This document shows, one piece after another, positions 24,255 to 32,098 of a DNA stretch of 32,098 nucleotides. Below the pieces are notes generated by a model. The model worked only from the letters and a program-made list of their open reading frames with translations. It searched no databases and had not been told where the DNA came from. The DNA is from Waddliaceae bacterium (GTDB lineage: Bacteria; Chlamydiota; Chlamydiia; Chlamydiales; JABHNK01), in contig JABHNK010000060.1 in assembly GCA_018694295.1 (NCBI GenBank), forward strand, positions 1-32,098, in the 5' to 3' direction. Both the position numbers and the translations under genes were made by a program. Within the stretch, counting starts at the first letter, position 1, and each line of letters starts with the position of its first letter.

Positions 24255-25526
24255 ATGGAGTTTTTTACATCCGTGAAGCCGACATTTTACAAGAGCGGTG
24301 AACATCATATTGACAGTAGTCGCATTGATTCAGACGCTCTTTATGTTCTTAATGTTCTTCATAACGCTGGGCATACCGCCTACCTTGTTGGCGGTGGTGT
24401 TCGCGATCTTCTTTCTGGTATAAAGCCAAAAGATTTTGATATCTCAACGTCTGCTACTCCTCAAGAGATAAAAGATATCTTCAGAAGAAAATGCCTTCTT
24501 ATTGGCAGGCGCTTTCGTCTTGCCCATATACGTTTTGGTGCTTCTAAGTTCATCGAAGTTGCAACCTTCCGTTCTGGTTCGCATCTTGGCACCGACAAGC
24601 TCATCGTCCGCGATAACGAGTGGGGCACTGAAGAAGAGGACGTTTTACGTCGCGATTTTACTATAAACGGTCTTTTCTATGACCCTCATGATGATACTCT
24701 AATCGACTATGTCGGTGGTTGTGAAGACATCACCAAGAAGGTCTTGCGTTCTATCGGAGACCCTGTGATACGTTTCAAGCAAGACCCTGTCCGTATGATA
24801 CGTCTTCTCAAGTTCCAGTCGCGCTTTGGTTATGCTATCGACGCCGAAGCTTCTGAAGCGTTAGAATGTTGTCGTGACGAGATAACGAAGAGCTCTCAGG
24901 CGCGGCTTTTAGAAGAATTTTATAAAATGCTAGAGTCTGGGTCTTCTGCGTCATTTTTCCGTCTTATGTTCGACGCTGGCTTTCTTGACATCCTTCTTCC
25001 TGCCATAGCAAAGAACATTCGTAGCGACGCGTCTGGGTCGTTATTCTCTTACCTCGAAGCTGCCGACGCCCTCGTAACGCAATCGCAAGGCCCTTGTCCC
25101 GATCGTGCTATTTTGGCATCGTGTATTTTCTTTCCTCTCGTCAATACCGCGATATCATCATCTTCAGATGTCAGCACCCTTTCTTTTGGAGACATCATGG
25201 AGATAACTAGAGATGTCATCGGAAACGTTTCTGCGACATCGTTTTTCAATTTCCCACGTCGTTTGCTTCATATGGCGTCTTTCATCATACACACGCAATA
25301 TCGTTTTACCCCTATTTCCGATGTGCATTTCCGATATTCTCGTCTTCTTCGCCATGAAGAGTTCCACCTTGCCCTTGTATTCTTAAAACTCAGGACTCTC
25401 ATCGACGGTGACATCATAAAAGCCTATTCTTTATGGCAGCGCCGCTGGGACAATACCGATAAAAGCCATATTCCTGTTAAAAAGACGTCTACACAGCGTC
25501 CTCGACGACGCAGGAGGCCACGATGA
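24255..25526 (+). CDS. pcnB: poly(A) polymerase I
   Basis: The 423-residue protein is a class II nucleotidyltransferase with GGGVRDLL (46-53), the metal pair in DFD (60-62) and EEDVLRRDFTINGL, then QDPVRMIRLLKF. The GRRFRLAHI block after the active site favours PcnB over a CCA-adding enzyme. A very basic tail (RPRRRRRPR) ends the protein, as in E. coli PcnB, and would bind RNA. Adenylation of RNA 3' ends directs decay. The upstream leader is short, with no ribosome binding site, so an internal GTG start is possible. It overlaps the next gene by the ATGA at 25523. Confidence 0.9.
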   Translation: MEFFTSVKPTFYKSGEHHIDSSRIDSDALYVLNVLHNAGHTAYLVGGGVRDLLSGIKPKDFDISTSATPQEIKDIFRRKCLLIGRRFRLAHIRFGASKFIEVATFRSGSHLGTDKLIVRDNEWGTEEEDVLRRDFTINGLFYDPHDDTLIDYVGGCEDITKKVLRSIGDPVIRFKQDPVRMIRLLKFQSRFGYAIDAEASEALECCRDEITKSSQARLLEEFYKMLESGSSASFFRLMFDAGFLDILLPAIAKNIRSDASGSLFSYLEAADALVTQSQGPCPDRAILASCIFFPLVNTAISSSSDVSTLSFGDIMEITRDVIGNVSATSFFNFPRRLLHMASFIIHTQYRFTPISDVHFRYSRLLRHEEFHLALVFLKLRTLIDGDIIKAYSLWQRRWDNTDKSHIPVKKTSTQRPRRRRRPR

Positions 25527-26212
25527 ATGCAGGCATCAGGGAATTATTATATCCTTTTGGCTTTATGGCGTCGTTTTTTTTCGCCTTACGTTTTTTTGTT
25601 CAATGGTTTCTCAGTGAGAAGAAAGGCAAAAGCCACGTAACGGAAATTTTCTGGAAACTCTCCATCATCGGCAGTTCTATCTTCATGCTCCACGGTTTCA
25701 TCCAGGTACAGGCTCACCTGTCATTAATCCAGGCGTGCAATATTGTCATATCTTGGAGAAACCTAAACATCATGTCCGACAAAAAAGAACCTTCTCCGCT
25801 ATCGAAGGTTTTTGTCATCTTTGGCATCGCCATTACTGCTGTAATCGCTGTATTTATCGCTCAAGGACTTTTCAGTGGCGGCGGCATCTCCTGGATTCGT
25901 CGACCTCAAACACCGTGGAATTACGGTAGCGATGTAAATCTTATTTGGCATGTTATCGGTTCTTGCGGTATGGCTATATTCGCCAGCAGGTTCTGGATAC
26001 AGTGGTGGAATGCCGAACGCGCCAATAAGAGTGCTCTAAACATCTCGTTCTGGTATCTAAGCCTCTCTGGCGCTGTCCTCGCCGTAGCATATTTCGTCGC
26101 CCTTGGTGATATCATCAACATCTTGGGGTACAGTATCGGCATTGCGCCATACCTAAGAAACCTCATCCTTTTAAAAAAAGAAAAAGCAGGTATCGGCTAT
26201 GTCAACGAATAA
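25523..26212 (+). CDS. LABNT-domain membrane protein (lipid-A-disaccharide synthase N-terminal-like), duplicated
   Basis: The 229-residue protein has about six to seven membrane segments and two copies of the LABNT domain: LRFFVQWFLSEKKGKSHV...FWKLS near residues 20-50 and SRFWIQWWNAERANKSAL...FWYLS near 152-180. In C. trachomatis this region is, from memory, fused to the front of a longer LpxB; here it is separate. Its start overlaps the pcnB stop (ATGA), and it overlaps lpxB by 14 bases, so the three are probably co-translated. It may anchor or assist LpxB at the membrane; role inferred. Confidence 0.82.
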   Translation: MNAGIRELLYPFGFMASFFFALRFFVQWFLSEKKGKSHVTEIFWKLSIIGSSIFMLHGFIQVQAHLSLIQACNIVISWRNLNIMSDKKEPSPLSKVFVIFGIAITAVIAVFIAQGLFSGGGISWIRRPQTPWNYGSDVNLIWHVIGSCGMAIFASRFWIQWWNAERANKSALNISFWYLSLSGAVLAVAYFVALGDIINILGYSIGIAPYLRNLILLKKEKAGIGYVNE

Positions 26213-27380
26213 CGACACGTCTCGTAGTATCTTCTTATTCGCCGGGGAGCCTAGCGGTGACATCCTCGGAAGCGAGCTTCTTAAGAAACTTCTCAAAGAC
26301 AACGAGCACCTTATCATCGAAGGTGTCGGAGGCCCTAAGATGCGCACCAACGGCATGGAAAGCATCGTTCCTATGGAGAAATTCCTCGTCATGGGTTTTT
26401 CTGCGATAATAAAAGCCTTTCCTCGTCTTCGTAAGCTCTTCTATTATCTCGTCGATACCATCATCGCCAAACACTATGACGCCGTCGTTCTCATCGACTA
26501 TCCAGGTTTCAACCTCCGCCTTGCCAAAGCTCTTAAGAAGAAAGGCTACGAAGGCAAGATCGTCCATTACGTTGCTCCTTCTGTATGGGCATGGAAGAAG
26601 GGACGCATACAGCATATGGAAAAAACCTTAGACCTTCTTATTACAACGTTTCCCTTCGAGGCGAAGCACTTCGCCGACACCTCTTTAACGGTACGGTATG
26701 CCGGGCACCCTCTCCTTGAGAAGATAGCAAAACATCGTTACTATGAAAACTGGAAAGATCACTGTTCAATCCCTGACGGCGATGATATCGTCGCTATTTT
26801 TCCGGGAAGCAGAAACAGTGAGATCACCAACAACCTCGATATCATTCTCGGCGCTGCTGAGATTTTCCACAAAAAGCACCCTTCCGCTGTCTTCGCTGTC
26901 TCTGCTGCCAATGACGCCATCGCAACACGCATCAAAGAACACATCTCACGCTATTCTTTATTCTCAGGAAGAAAACTTTTCATTGTTCCTCATACATACA
27001 CTTACGAACTTATGAAGGAAAGTCGCTATGCTATGGCGACATCAGGGACAGTAACCTTGGAACTCGCCGCCCATGAAACACCAACCGTTGTCATCTATAA
27101 CGTCACATTTTTCAACTGGTTTTTGGCGAAACATATCTTCAAGATAAAGCTCCCGCATTATTGTATCGTCAACATAATATGCGATAAAGAGGTCTTCCCT
27201 GAGGTTATCGGCAAGGACCTCTCCGCCACTGATATTGCCGAGAAGCTTCTTGTTTTTGCCGATGACGAAGGACATAAAAAACGTTGCATCAAAGGTTGTA
27301 ATGACATGAAAGATCTTATGCGCTACGACGATGCCAGCGCACAGGCAGCCAACGAAATCGAGGCTGTCTTATACCCATGA
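26199..27380 (+). CDS. lpxB: lipid-A-disaccharide synthase
   Basis: The 393-residue protein is a GT19 glycosyltransferase making lipid A disaccharide from UDP-2,3-diacylglucosamine and lipid X. Typical motifs are AGEPSGD (15-21), GVGGPKM, VLIDYPGFNLRLAK, YVAPSVWAWKKGR and FPGSRNSEI. It lacks the N-terminal membrane region found in chlamydial LpxB, which is the separate gene before it. Its stop codon, TGA at 27378, is supplied by the left terminal repeat of the inserted element, so the last residues may differ from the ancestral protein. Confidence 0.93.
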   Translation: MSTNNDTSRSIFLFAGEPSGDILGSELLKKLLKDNEHLIIEGVGGPKMRTNGMESIVPMEKFLVMGFSAIIKAFPRLRKLFYYLVDTIIAKHYDAVVLIDYPGFNLRLAKALKKKGYEGKIVHYVAPSVWAWKKGRIQHMEKTLDLLITTFPFEAKHFADTSLTVRYAGHPLLEKIAKHRYYENWKDHCSIPDGDDIVAIFPGSRNSEITNNLDIILGAAEIFHKKHPSAVFAVSAANDAIATRIKEHISRYSLFSGRKLFIVPHTYTYELMKESRYAMATSGTVTLELAAHETPTVVIYNVTFFNWFLAKHIFKIKLPHYCIVNIICDKEVFPEVIGKDLSATDIAEKLLVFADDEGHKKRCIKGCNDMKDLMRYDDASAQAANEIEAVLYP

Positions 27381-27766
27381 TTGCGACCTATACTTTGCCA
27401 TAGGTTTTTTGCAGTGGTACAGGTGCGAAGATGAAAGACGAGCGAATGTTAAAACATTCGCGAGGATAGAAGCAAAGTAGATGTGCTACTGCAAAAAGAA
27501 ATATGGTAAAGCAAGATAAGGACAAACGAATAAATAAAAATAATAAAAAATAGCCGGAGCTTAAGGTGTTTGCCTTTAGGCAAATAAAGCTTCTTGCTTA
27601 AATTTTTAAAAAAGAAAAAAGGCCCTGTTTCCTATAGCATCCATAGTGTCAGGCAACCTGACTCATTTTGCTCCTCGCGAATAGTTACAACTATTCGCTT
27701 GTCGCTCACTGAGCCATCTTGCCCGACTCTATAGCGCTAAAGGAAATATAGGTCGCAATCATGGGT
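27373..27766. mobile_element. 394-bp non-coding element with inverted ends and two long stem-loops (element 1)
   Basis: The ends are perfect 20-bp inverted repeats, ACCCATGATTGCGACCTATA (27373-27392) and its reverse complement (27747-27766). The left arm (27393-27511) and right arm (27628-27746) are each long imperfect hairpins starting exactly at the repeats; tips are GCGAATGTT...AACATTCGC and GCGAATAGTT...AACTATTCGC. Each tip is followed inward by GAGGA. The middle has a smaller hairpin (27569-27584). Three-base TAT flanks both ends, a possible target duplication. The left end provides the lpxB stop and the right end the DUF374 ATG. No coding region is visible inside. MITE-like origin is inferred. 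Confidence 0.6.
27569..27584. repeat. small hairpin in the middle of element 1
   Basis: TTTGCC (27569-27574), loop TTTA, GGCAAA (27579-27584). It lies in the 116-base central section between the two arms. Confidence 0.6.
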
Positions 27767-28402
27767 TATATGAATAAGAAGTTCTTCGAAGATACAAAAA
27801 ATTATATCGTAGCATATATCATACAGAAGATGATGCGTCTAATCGTTAAGACCTGCACCTTCGACGTTCGCGGCCTCGACAACTTCCGTGACACCGTTGC
27901 AAACAACAAGACGATCCTCGCTCTATGGCACAACCGTCTTCCTCTCATGCCACGCTTTGTCAAGATGTTCACCCCTGATATCGACTATGCCGCCGTAATA
28001 AGTAAAAGTAGAGACGGCAGATTGCTGACGAACATTATAGACCGTTCGTTCCCCAATGTAGATACTATCCTCGTACCACACAATGCCAAGCACAAAGCTT
28101 TAAAGGCGTTGATCGAAGCTCTCAAGGAAAATAAAGTCGTTATTATTACCCCAGACGGCCCTCGTGGGCCACGATATGAAGTCAAACATGGAGTGGTTTT
28201 TGGTGCAAAAAAAGCACAAGCGCATATCGTCCCATTCTCATGGGCAACCACATCGTGTTGGAAATTAAGCACCTGGGATAAGATGATGATCCCTAAGCCT
28301 TTTTCTACGATAGAGGTAACTTTCGGTGAGACTTTTGTTCCCGATAGCGAAGTTTCTCTTGAAGAAAACGCCAAAAATCTAGAAAAACGTTTACACATTT
28401 GA
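27761..28402 (+). CDS. DUF374 family lysophospholipid acyltransferase-like protein
   Basis: The 213-residue protein has the DUF374 pattern: LALWHNRLPLMPRF, ISKSRDGRLLTNII, and VIITPDGPRGPRYEVKHGVVFGAKKA. These are distant relatives of LPLAT acyltransferases, with H and D motif residues, acting on lipids at the inner membrane; it may acylate lipid A or a lysophospholipid. The ATG at 27761 and a TAGGT-like binding site lie inside the right end of element 1; a second ATG at 27770 is just outside and could be the ancestral start. It is separated from lpxB by the element. Confidence 0.85.
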   Translation: MGYMNKKFFEDTKNYIVAYIIQKMMRLIVKTCTFDVRGLDNFRDTVANNKTILALWHNRLPLMPRFVKMFTPDIDYAAVISKSRDGRLLTNIIDRSFPNVDTILVPHNAKHKALKALIEALKENKVVIITPDGPRGPRYEVKHGVVFGAKKAQAHIVPFSWATTSCWKLSTWDKMMIPKPFSTIEVTFGETFVPDSEVSLEENAKNLEKRLHI

Positions 28403-28452
28403 ATAGCGGATAGGAATTATCTATACGCTAAACACTATCCCTATACGCTATT
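28402..28452. terminator. imperfect hairpin between convergent DUF374 and rpmF
   Basis: AATAGCG (28402-28408) pairs with CGCTATT (28446-28452), and after a mismatch ATAGG pairs with CCTAT. It starts at the last base of the DUF374 stop and ends just before the rpmF stop. It probably terminates both genes. Confidence 0.5.
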
Positions 28453-28457
28453 AGAAC

Positions 28458-28646
28458 CTATTCTTCTGAAGCTTCTTTTTTTACTGCTTCTCTGCCTTTG
28501 TAATCGCCACATGATGGGCATATTCTATGCGGCATACGCGGGCTATCACATTTTGGGCATTGATTATGGCTCTGTGCTTTTTTAGCATGATGAGATCTAC
28601 GGTTGTTTTTGTGAGCGTTAGACACTCTATTACGTGGTACTGCCAT
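28458..28646 (-). CDS. rpmF: 50S ribosomal protein L32
   Basis: The 62-residue protein begins MAVPRNRVSNAHKNNRRSHH and has the zinc-binding pairs C30PKC33 and C43PSC46. This is the typical short L32. The start at 28646 has AGGAAG upstream; the reading frame extends 15 residues further but that part is not L32. It follows yceD by eight bases. The plsX gene that usually comes next is absent; the convergent DUF374 gene is there instead. Confidence 0.95.
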   Translation of the reverse strand: MAVPRNRVSNAHKNNRRSHHAKKAQSHNQCPKCDSPRMPHRICPSCGDYKGREAVKKEASEE

Positions 28647-28654
28647 TGTTCTTC

Positions 28655-29113
28655 CTATAATATCTCTGCAAAAGGACGTTGCCCTTCGCATTTTTGTTTA
28701 TTTCCTGAATTTTTCAAATATCTTTGTATAGCCTTTCTCTCTGGGCACTCCCCTTTGCAACATTCCGCAAACAACGGCACTTCAAGAAGCAGAGCCTCAC
28801 GAAGTTCATCTACGAAAGTATAGACTCCTGTTTTTATCGCTTCGAAGCCTTCGACTAAGGTAAACTTCCCTACAATATCAACGTCAGACATGCCATTACA
28901 TACCGAGCATGGAACCGTCGCCACTGTCTTTGCCGTGATATCGACAAAGAGATTATCTCCAACGAGATACGCCTCACCTTCGACAAAAACCGGGGCTTTG
29001 AAGAAGAGCTCTTTCTCTGAGACCTCAAGAAACTCTGGAGAACATGTCTCGCAAATTATTTCTTTGCTGCCACCTCTAAGTCTATCAACATATATTTTAA
29101 AAGTCTCGTTCAC
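28655..29113 (-). CDS. yceD: YceD / DUF177 family protein
   Basis: The 152-residue protein has the DUF177 cysteine pattern: PCSVC (C69, C72) and later ECCKGEC (C118, C119, C123). DUF177 proteins are encoded beside rpmF in most bacteria; E. coli YceD is linked to 23S rRNA processing or stability. The start codon is GTG, and the binding site is weak (AAG). It leads the yceD-rpmF unit. Confidence 0.85.
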   Translation of the reverse strand: MNETFKIYVDRLRGGSKEIICETCSPEFLEVSEKELFFKAPVFVEGEAYLVGDNLFVDITAKTVATVPCSVCNGMSDVDIVGKFTLVEGFEAIKTGVYTFVDELREALLLEVPLFAECCKGECPERKAIQRYLKNSGNKQKCEGQRPFAEIL

Positions 29114-29292
29114 TATACAATATCTTATTTTTTTACAAGAATACTATACCTCAAAAAAGGTTTTATTCCTAGAAAAATCAATACTACAATATCTATGGCC
29201 TTACGACAAAGAAATTATTTACTGGTAAATATCGCATTTTTCTTCTATTATGTATCTTAAAAAGATAAAATTACCCCCCTATCCCATAAATT

Positions 29293-30822
29293 ATGGAAGA
29301 AATATTACTTAACATAGAAAGTAAAGAGCGCCGTTATGCTCATCTTAAGAACGGCAAGCTCTACGACCTTGTTGTCGAGAGGAAGAAATCTCGCCAGCTT
29401 ACCGGCAACATATATAAAGGCAAGGTCATCAACATCTTGCAGAATATACAGTCTGCCTTTATCGACATCGACGAGGGTGAGAATGGTTTCATCCACATCT
29501 CCGACATCCTCGAGAATACAGCGAAGTTCGAGAAAATGTTCGACATGGATTTCGACGCCAAAGCTTCTGCTAAAGACGACGCTACTTCTTCGCAAGACAT
29601 CGTAAAACTTCTCGATGTTGACCAGCCCGTCCTTGTTCAGGTTGTCAAGGAGCCTATTGGCAGCAAGGGTGCGCGTCTTACCTCCAACGTATCCATTGCC
29701 GGAAGGTATCTTGTCCTTCTGCCGAACACTCCTCATCGTGGAGTGTCTCGTAAGATTGAAGACCGCAACATCCGCGACAGGCTGAAGAGGACCATCAGGG
29801 CTTTCGAGATGCCTCAGGATATGGGTCTTATCTGCAGGACAGCGAGCAGACAGGCGACGACGGAGATGCTTATCGCCGAGGCTACCGAGCTTCTTACGTC
29901 GTGGAATGAAGTCATGGAAAAGTTCAACAAAAGTCCTGCTCCGAATCTTCTTTTCGAGGAGTCTGACCTTATAAAACGTTCTGTCATCACTGCAATCGAC
30001 AAAAAGCTCACTCGCCTTCTCATTGACGACTATGATACATACCAGCGCTGCAAGAAAATATATGCGAAATATATCGAAGAGCACCCTCTTCGCATCGAGT
30101 ATTACCGCGACAAAATCCCTATGTTCGAGAAGTTCAATATCGACCGCGAGATCGACAAAAGCCTCAACCGCAAGATATGGCTTCATAGTGGAGGATATCT
30201 TTTCTTCGAAAGGACTGAAGCTATGTGGACCATCGACGTCAACTCTGGCAGAAGCAAGAGTGTCAACAGTGACGTTGAAGAGGTAATCGTCCGCATTAAT
30301 CTCGAAGCTGCCGATGAGATAGCTCGGCAGATGCGTCTCCGTAATGTCGGTGGTCTTATAATTTGCGACTTTATTGACATGCGCTTCAGAAAGAACAAGC
30401 GTCGTGTTCTCGAACGTCTCAAGGATTGCATGAAAGAAGACTCAGCAAAATGCACCATCTTGAGGATGAGCGATTTTGGGCTTATAGAGATGACGCGTCA
30501 GCGCAACAGAGAATCGTTGACACAGACGATGTTCATAGGATGTCCTTACTGCCGCGGTTCTGGCACGATAAAGACTCACGAGAGTGTATCTATCGAGATC
30601 GAGCGTGCTTTCAAGAAGGCCCTCTTTGTTAATAAGCAGTTCGGCCTTAAACTTGTATGCCATCCTGCTCTCGATGCATACCTCGATGTCCAAGACAAAG
30701 AGTATCTCCTTGCTTTTGCCGATGACAACAATGCGCGTCTTGAATTTGGTGTTGACGATGCATACCATCTCAATACTTTCGAGATATTTTCTACTATATC
30801 AGGAGACGTTTTAGAGGTTTGA
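29293..30822 (+). CDS. rng: ribonuclease G (RNase E/G family)
   Basis: The 509-residue protein begins MEEILLNIESKERRYAHLKN and has an S1 domain (about 36-130), an RNase H-like fold and a DNase-like catalytic core. The catalytic aspartates lie in TIDVNSG (313-319) and CDFIDMR (358-364), and the zinc link is CPYC (417-420). It makes 5'-monophosphate-dependent cuts in rRNA precursors and mRNA. Length fits RNase G, not full RNase E. The ATG lacks a clear binding site. The neighbourhood with yceD and rpmF matches C. trachomatis. A 179-base divergent spacer precedes it. Confidence 0.94.
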   Translation: MEEILLNIESKERRYAHLKNGKLYDLVVERKKSRQLTGNIYKGKVINILQNIQSAFIDIDEGENGFIHISDILENTAKFEKMFDMDFDAKASAKDDATSSQDIVKLLDVDQPVLVQVVKEPIGSKGARLTSNVSIAGRYLVLLPNTPHRGVSRKIEDRNIRDRLKRTIRAFEMPQDMGLICRTASRQATTEMLIAEATELLTSWNEVMEKFNKSPAPNLLFEESDLIKRSVITAIDKKLTRLLIDDYDTYQRCKKIYAKYIEEHPLRIEYYRDKIPMFEKFNIDREIDKSLNRKIWLHSGGYLFFERTEAMWTIDVNSGRSKSVNSDVEEVIVRINLEAADEIARQMRLRNVGGLIICDFIDMRFRKNKRRVLERLKDCMKEDSAKCTILRMSDFGLIEMTRQRNRESLTQTMFIGCPYCRGSGTIKTHESVSIEIERAFKKALFVNKQFGLKLVCHPALDAYLDVQDKEYLLAFADDNNARLEFGVDDAYHLNTFEIFSTISGDVLEV

Positions 30823-30885
30823 GATCTGGTCAATATGATGAAAGCTACTATCAATCACAATGTTTTCTTTTGAGGAGTCTTTGCC

Positions 30886-31974
30886 ATGAAAAAATGCCGG
30901 CATCTCTTCAATAAAAAGCGCTGGCTTTTTGTATTTTTCATGCTTTTCTCAGCGTTGTTAATATATCTCGATCCTCCTCATGAAGATTCTTCGTCTTCGA
31001 CGATAGCTTGTGACACTATAGGCCTAGCGATATATTCTATGCGCAATGACCCTAACGTTATAAAACGAGAAGTTACAACGCGTGCCATAGCCCTTACAGT
31101 TCCTCTTTTCAGCACTGCCGACGTAATATGTAATAGTTTTATGACGGCACGCGCTTACTATCGGCGTGCAACTTCCGACACTGCTGTGGAAAAGAGAGCG
31201 GAGGCGATGTCGTCGTCATACCTTTCAAAACAGACGCTTCGCAATATCCTCGTCACTACCGGTGGTGGTATTGCCGGGGCCATATCACCGAAGTTCATAA
31301 CAAAACATTTGGGATGTTACACCGACGAGATTTTTCCTCGCACAGAACCTTATATCATCGGAGATATTTATAAAACTCTCGATGTCATCGACAAAATTTT
31401 CAAGAAGCATAGCATCACATACTGGGCGACAGGAGGAACGGCGTTAGGGGCGGTACGCCATGGTGGCGTAATACCTTGGGACGACGATGCCGACATAGCT
31501 TTTTTCGAAGACGAGGAAGATAAAATTTACGCTCTAAAAGAAGAGTTCAGTATACGCGGTTATGAGATAATACCATGCTGGCACGGGTACAAAGTCTTTC
31601 CTAAAGACGGCGATGACATCAACGAGCAATTCCGTTACCCTTTCGTCGATATGTTCCCGATGAAACTCTCCGAAGGGCGCTTTATATTTTCTCTTGCGCG
31701 AGTCCGTATGATTTGGGGAAGTCAATTTCATTTCCCAGAAGAGATAGAAAACATAAAACGTTATTCTTTCGGTCCTATTACTATCCCTATTCCTGGAAAC
31801 CAAGATAGATATCTTTGTGAAGCTTATGGCATCGACTGGAACGACCACGGATATCTGTACGTCAACCAGCACGACGGGACCCTCCATATCCCCATAAAAT
31901 ACCCTGTACGTATTATCTCCAGATGGGCTCCTGAATACATCGTCAACAAGGAGAAAAAAGATGTTATACAATAA
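30886..31974 (+). CDS. LicD-family nucleotidyltransferase-like protein with N-terminal membrane anchor
   Basis: The 362-residue protein has a hydrophobic segment (13-27) after a basic start, probably a signal anchor, then about 120 residues without recognised motif. The LicD domain starts near 160: TGGTALGAVRHGGVIPWDDDADI (182-204) is the signature and includes the acidic metal-binding residues. LicD proteins transfer phosphocholine or similar groups to surface glycans. Such a gene in this lineage suggests an envelope or host-surface decoration. The start has GAGGAG. It overlaps the next coding region by 14 bases. Confidence 0.8.
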   Translation: MKKCRHLFNKKRWLFVFFMLFSALLIYLDPPHEDSSSSTIACDTIGLAIYSMRNDPNVIKREVTTRAIALTVPLFSTADVICNSFMTARAYYRRATSDTAVEKRAEAMSSSYLSKQTLRNILVTTGGGIAGAISPKFITKHLGCYTDEIFPRTEPYIIGDIYKTLDVIDKIFKKHSITYWATGGTALGAVRHGGVIPWDDDADIAFFEDEEDKIYALKEEFSIRGYEIIPCWHGYKVFPKDGDDINEQFRYPFVDMFPMKLSEGRFIFSLARVRMIWGSQFHFPEEIENIKRYSFGPITIPIPGNQDRYLCEAYGIDWNDHGYLYVNQHDGTLHIPIKYPVRIISRWAPEYIVNKEKKDVIQ

Positions 31975-32098
31975 AACTTTGGAGCAAAAGATACAGAGCA
32001 ACGACCGCACATTGAAAAGGCTGTCTCTAGAACTCGAGAGGATGCAGAAAGAGTCTGACGCATGTCTTGATACCATAGGCCTTACCGCCGAAGAGATC
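31961..32098 (+). CDS. truncated coding region, coiled-coil N-terminus (runs off window)
   Basis: The reading frame starts at ATG 31961 behind AAGGAG (31949-31954) and stays open for 46 codons to the window edge. It begins MLYNKTLEQKIQSNDRTLKR and is charged and helical, consistent with coiled coil. The overlap with the LicD-like gene suggests coupled translation. No family can be named from the fragment. Confidence 0.6.
   Translation, partial: MLYNKTLEQKIQSNDRTLKRLSLELERMQKESDACLDTIGLTAEEI

Overview
The window is about 32 kb of bacterial chromosome, dense with genes. It most likely comes from a member of the Chlamydiota outside the classical Chlamydiaceae (an environmental or amoeba-associated lineage). 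The main reason is gene order. The set glmM, glmS, aromatic amino acid permease, Bax-inhibitor-like protein, ftsY, sucC, sucD, htrA, M16C protease and pssA is, from memory, the CT815-CT826 neighbourhood of Chlamydia trachomatis. The pairs pcnB/lpxB and rng/yceD/rpmF are also chlamydial neighbours. A LexA repressor with intact autocleavage residues, a TylF-like methyltransferase and a LicD-like protein go beyond what I know from Chlamydiaceae. No rRNA, tRNA, CRISPR array or transposase gene was seen.

Layout. 1-1.6 kb: a stem-loop leader, an RlmK-like rRNA methyltransferase and a convergent YjdM zinc-ribbon protein. 1.7-5.3 kb: TylF-like methyltransferase, a possible 31-residue small ORF, sodium:solute symporter, PAP2 phosphatase and LexA; the last three form a tight run. 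5.28-5.80 kb: a small cassette carrying a four-helix-bundle (S23) gene between inverted 7-bp repeats and matching terminal hairpins, wedged between the stop codons of lexA and pssA. 5.8-13.9 kb: pssA, then the proteases M16C, M48, HtrA and M50-TPR. 13.9-17 kb: sucCD and ftsY. 17-23.7 kb: BI-1 protein, tyrP, an unrecognised 431-residue protein, glmS and glmM, all on the minus strand. 24.2-28.4 kb: pcnB, a LABNT membrane protein, lpxB and a DUF374 acyltransferase. 28.4-32.1 kb: rpmF/yceD on minus, then rng, licD-like and a truncated coding region on plus.

Function. Most genes are housekeeping: envelope precursors (GlmS, GlmM, LpxB, PssA, DUF374, PAP2), envelope protein quality control (HtrA, M48, M50, M16C), SRP targeting (FtsY), TCA cycle (SucCD), RNA turnover (PcnB, RNase G) and ribosome (L32, RlmK). 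The new-looking material lies between genes. Two non-coding elements of about 400 bp (23731-24130 and 27373-27766) have terminal inverted repeats and share one architecture: each end is followed by a long imperfect stem-loop whose tip hairpin is directly followed by GAGGA or AAGGA. Their sequences differ except at that motif. A similar stem-loop opens the window, and isolated copies of one terminal repeat lie at 15977 and 23937. The terminal repeats at 27373 and 27761 supply the lpxB stop codon and the DUF374 start codon. I read these as a family of non-autonomous, RNA-structured mobile elements.
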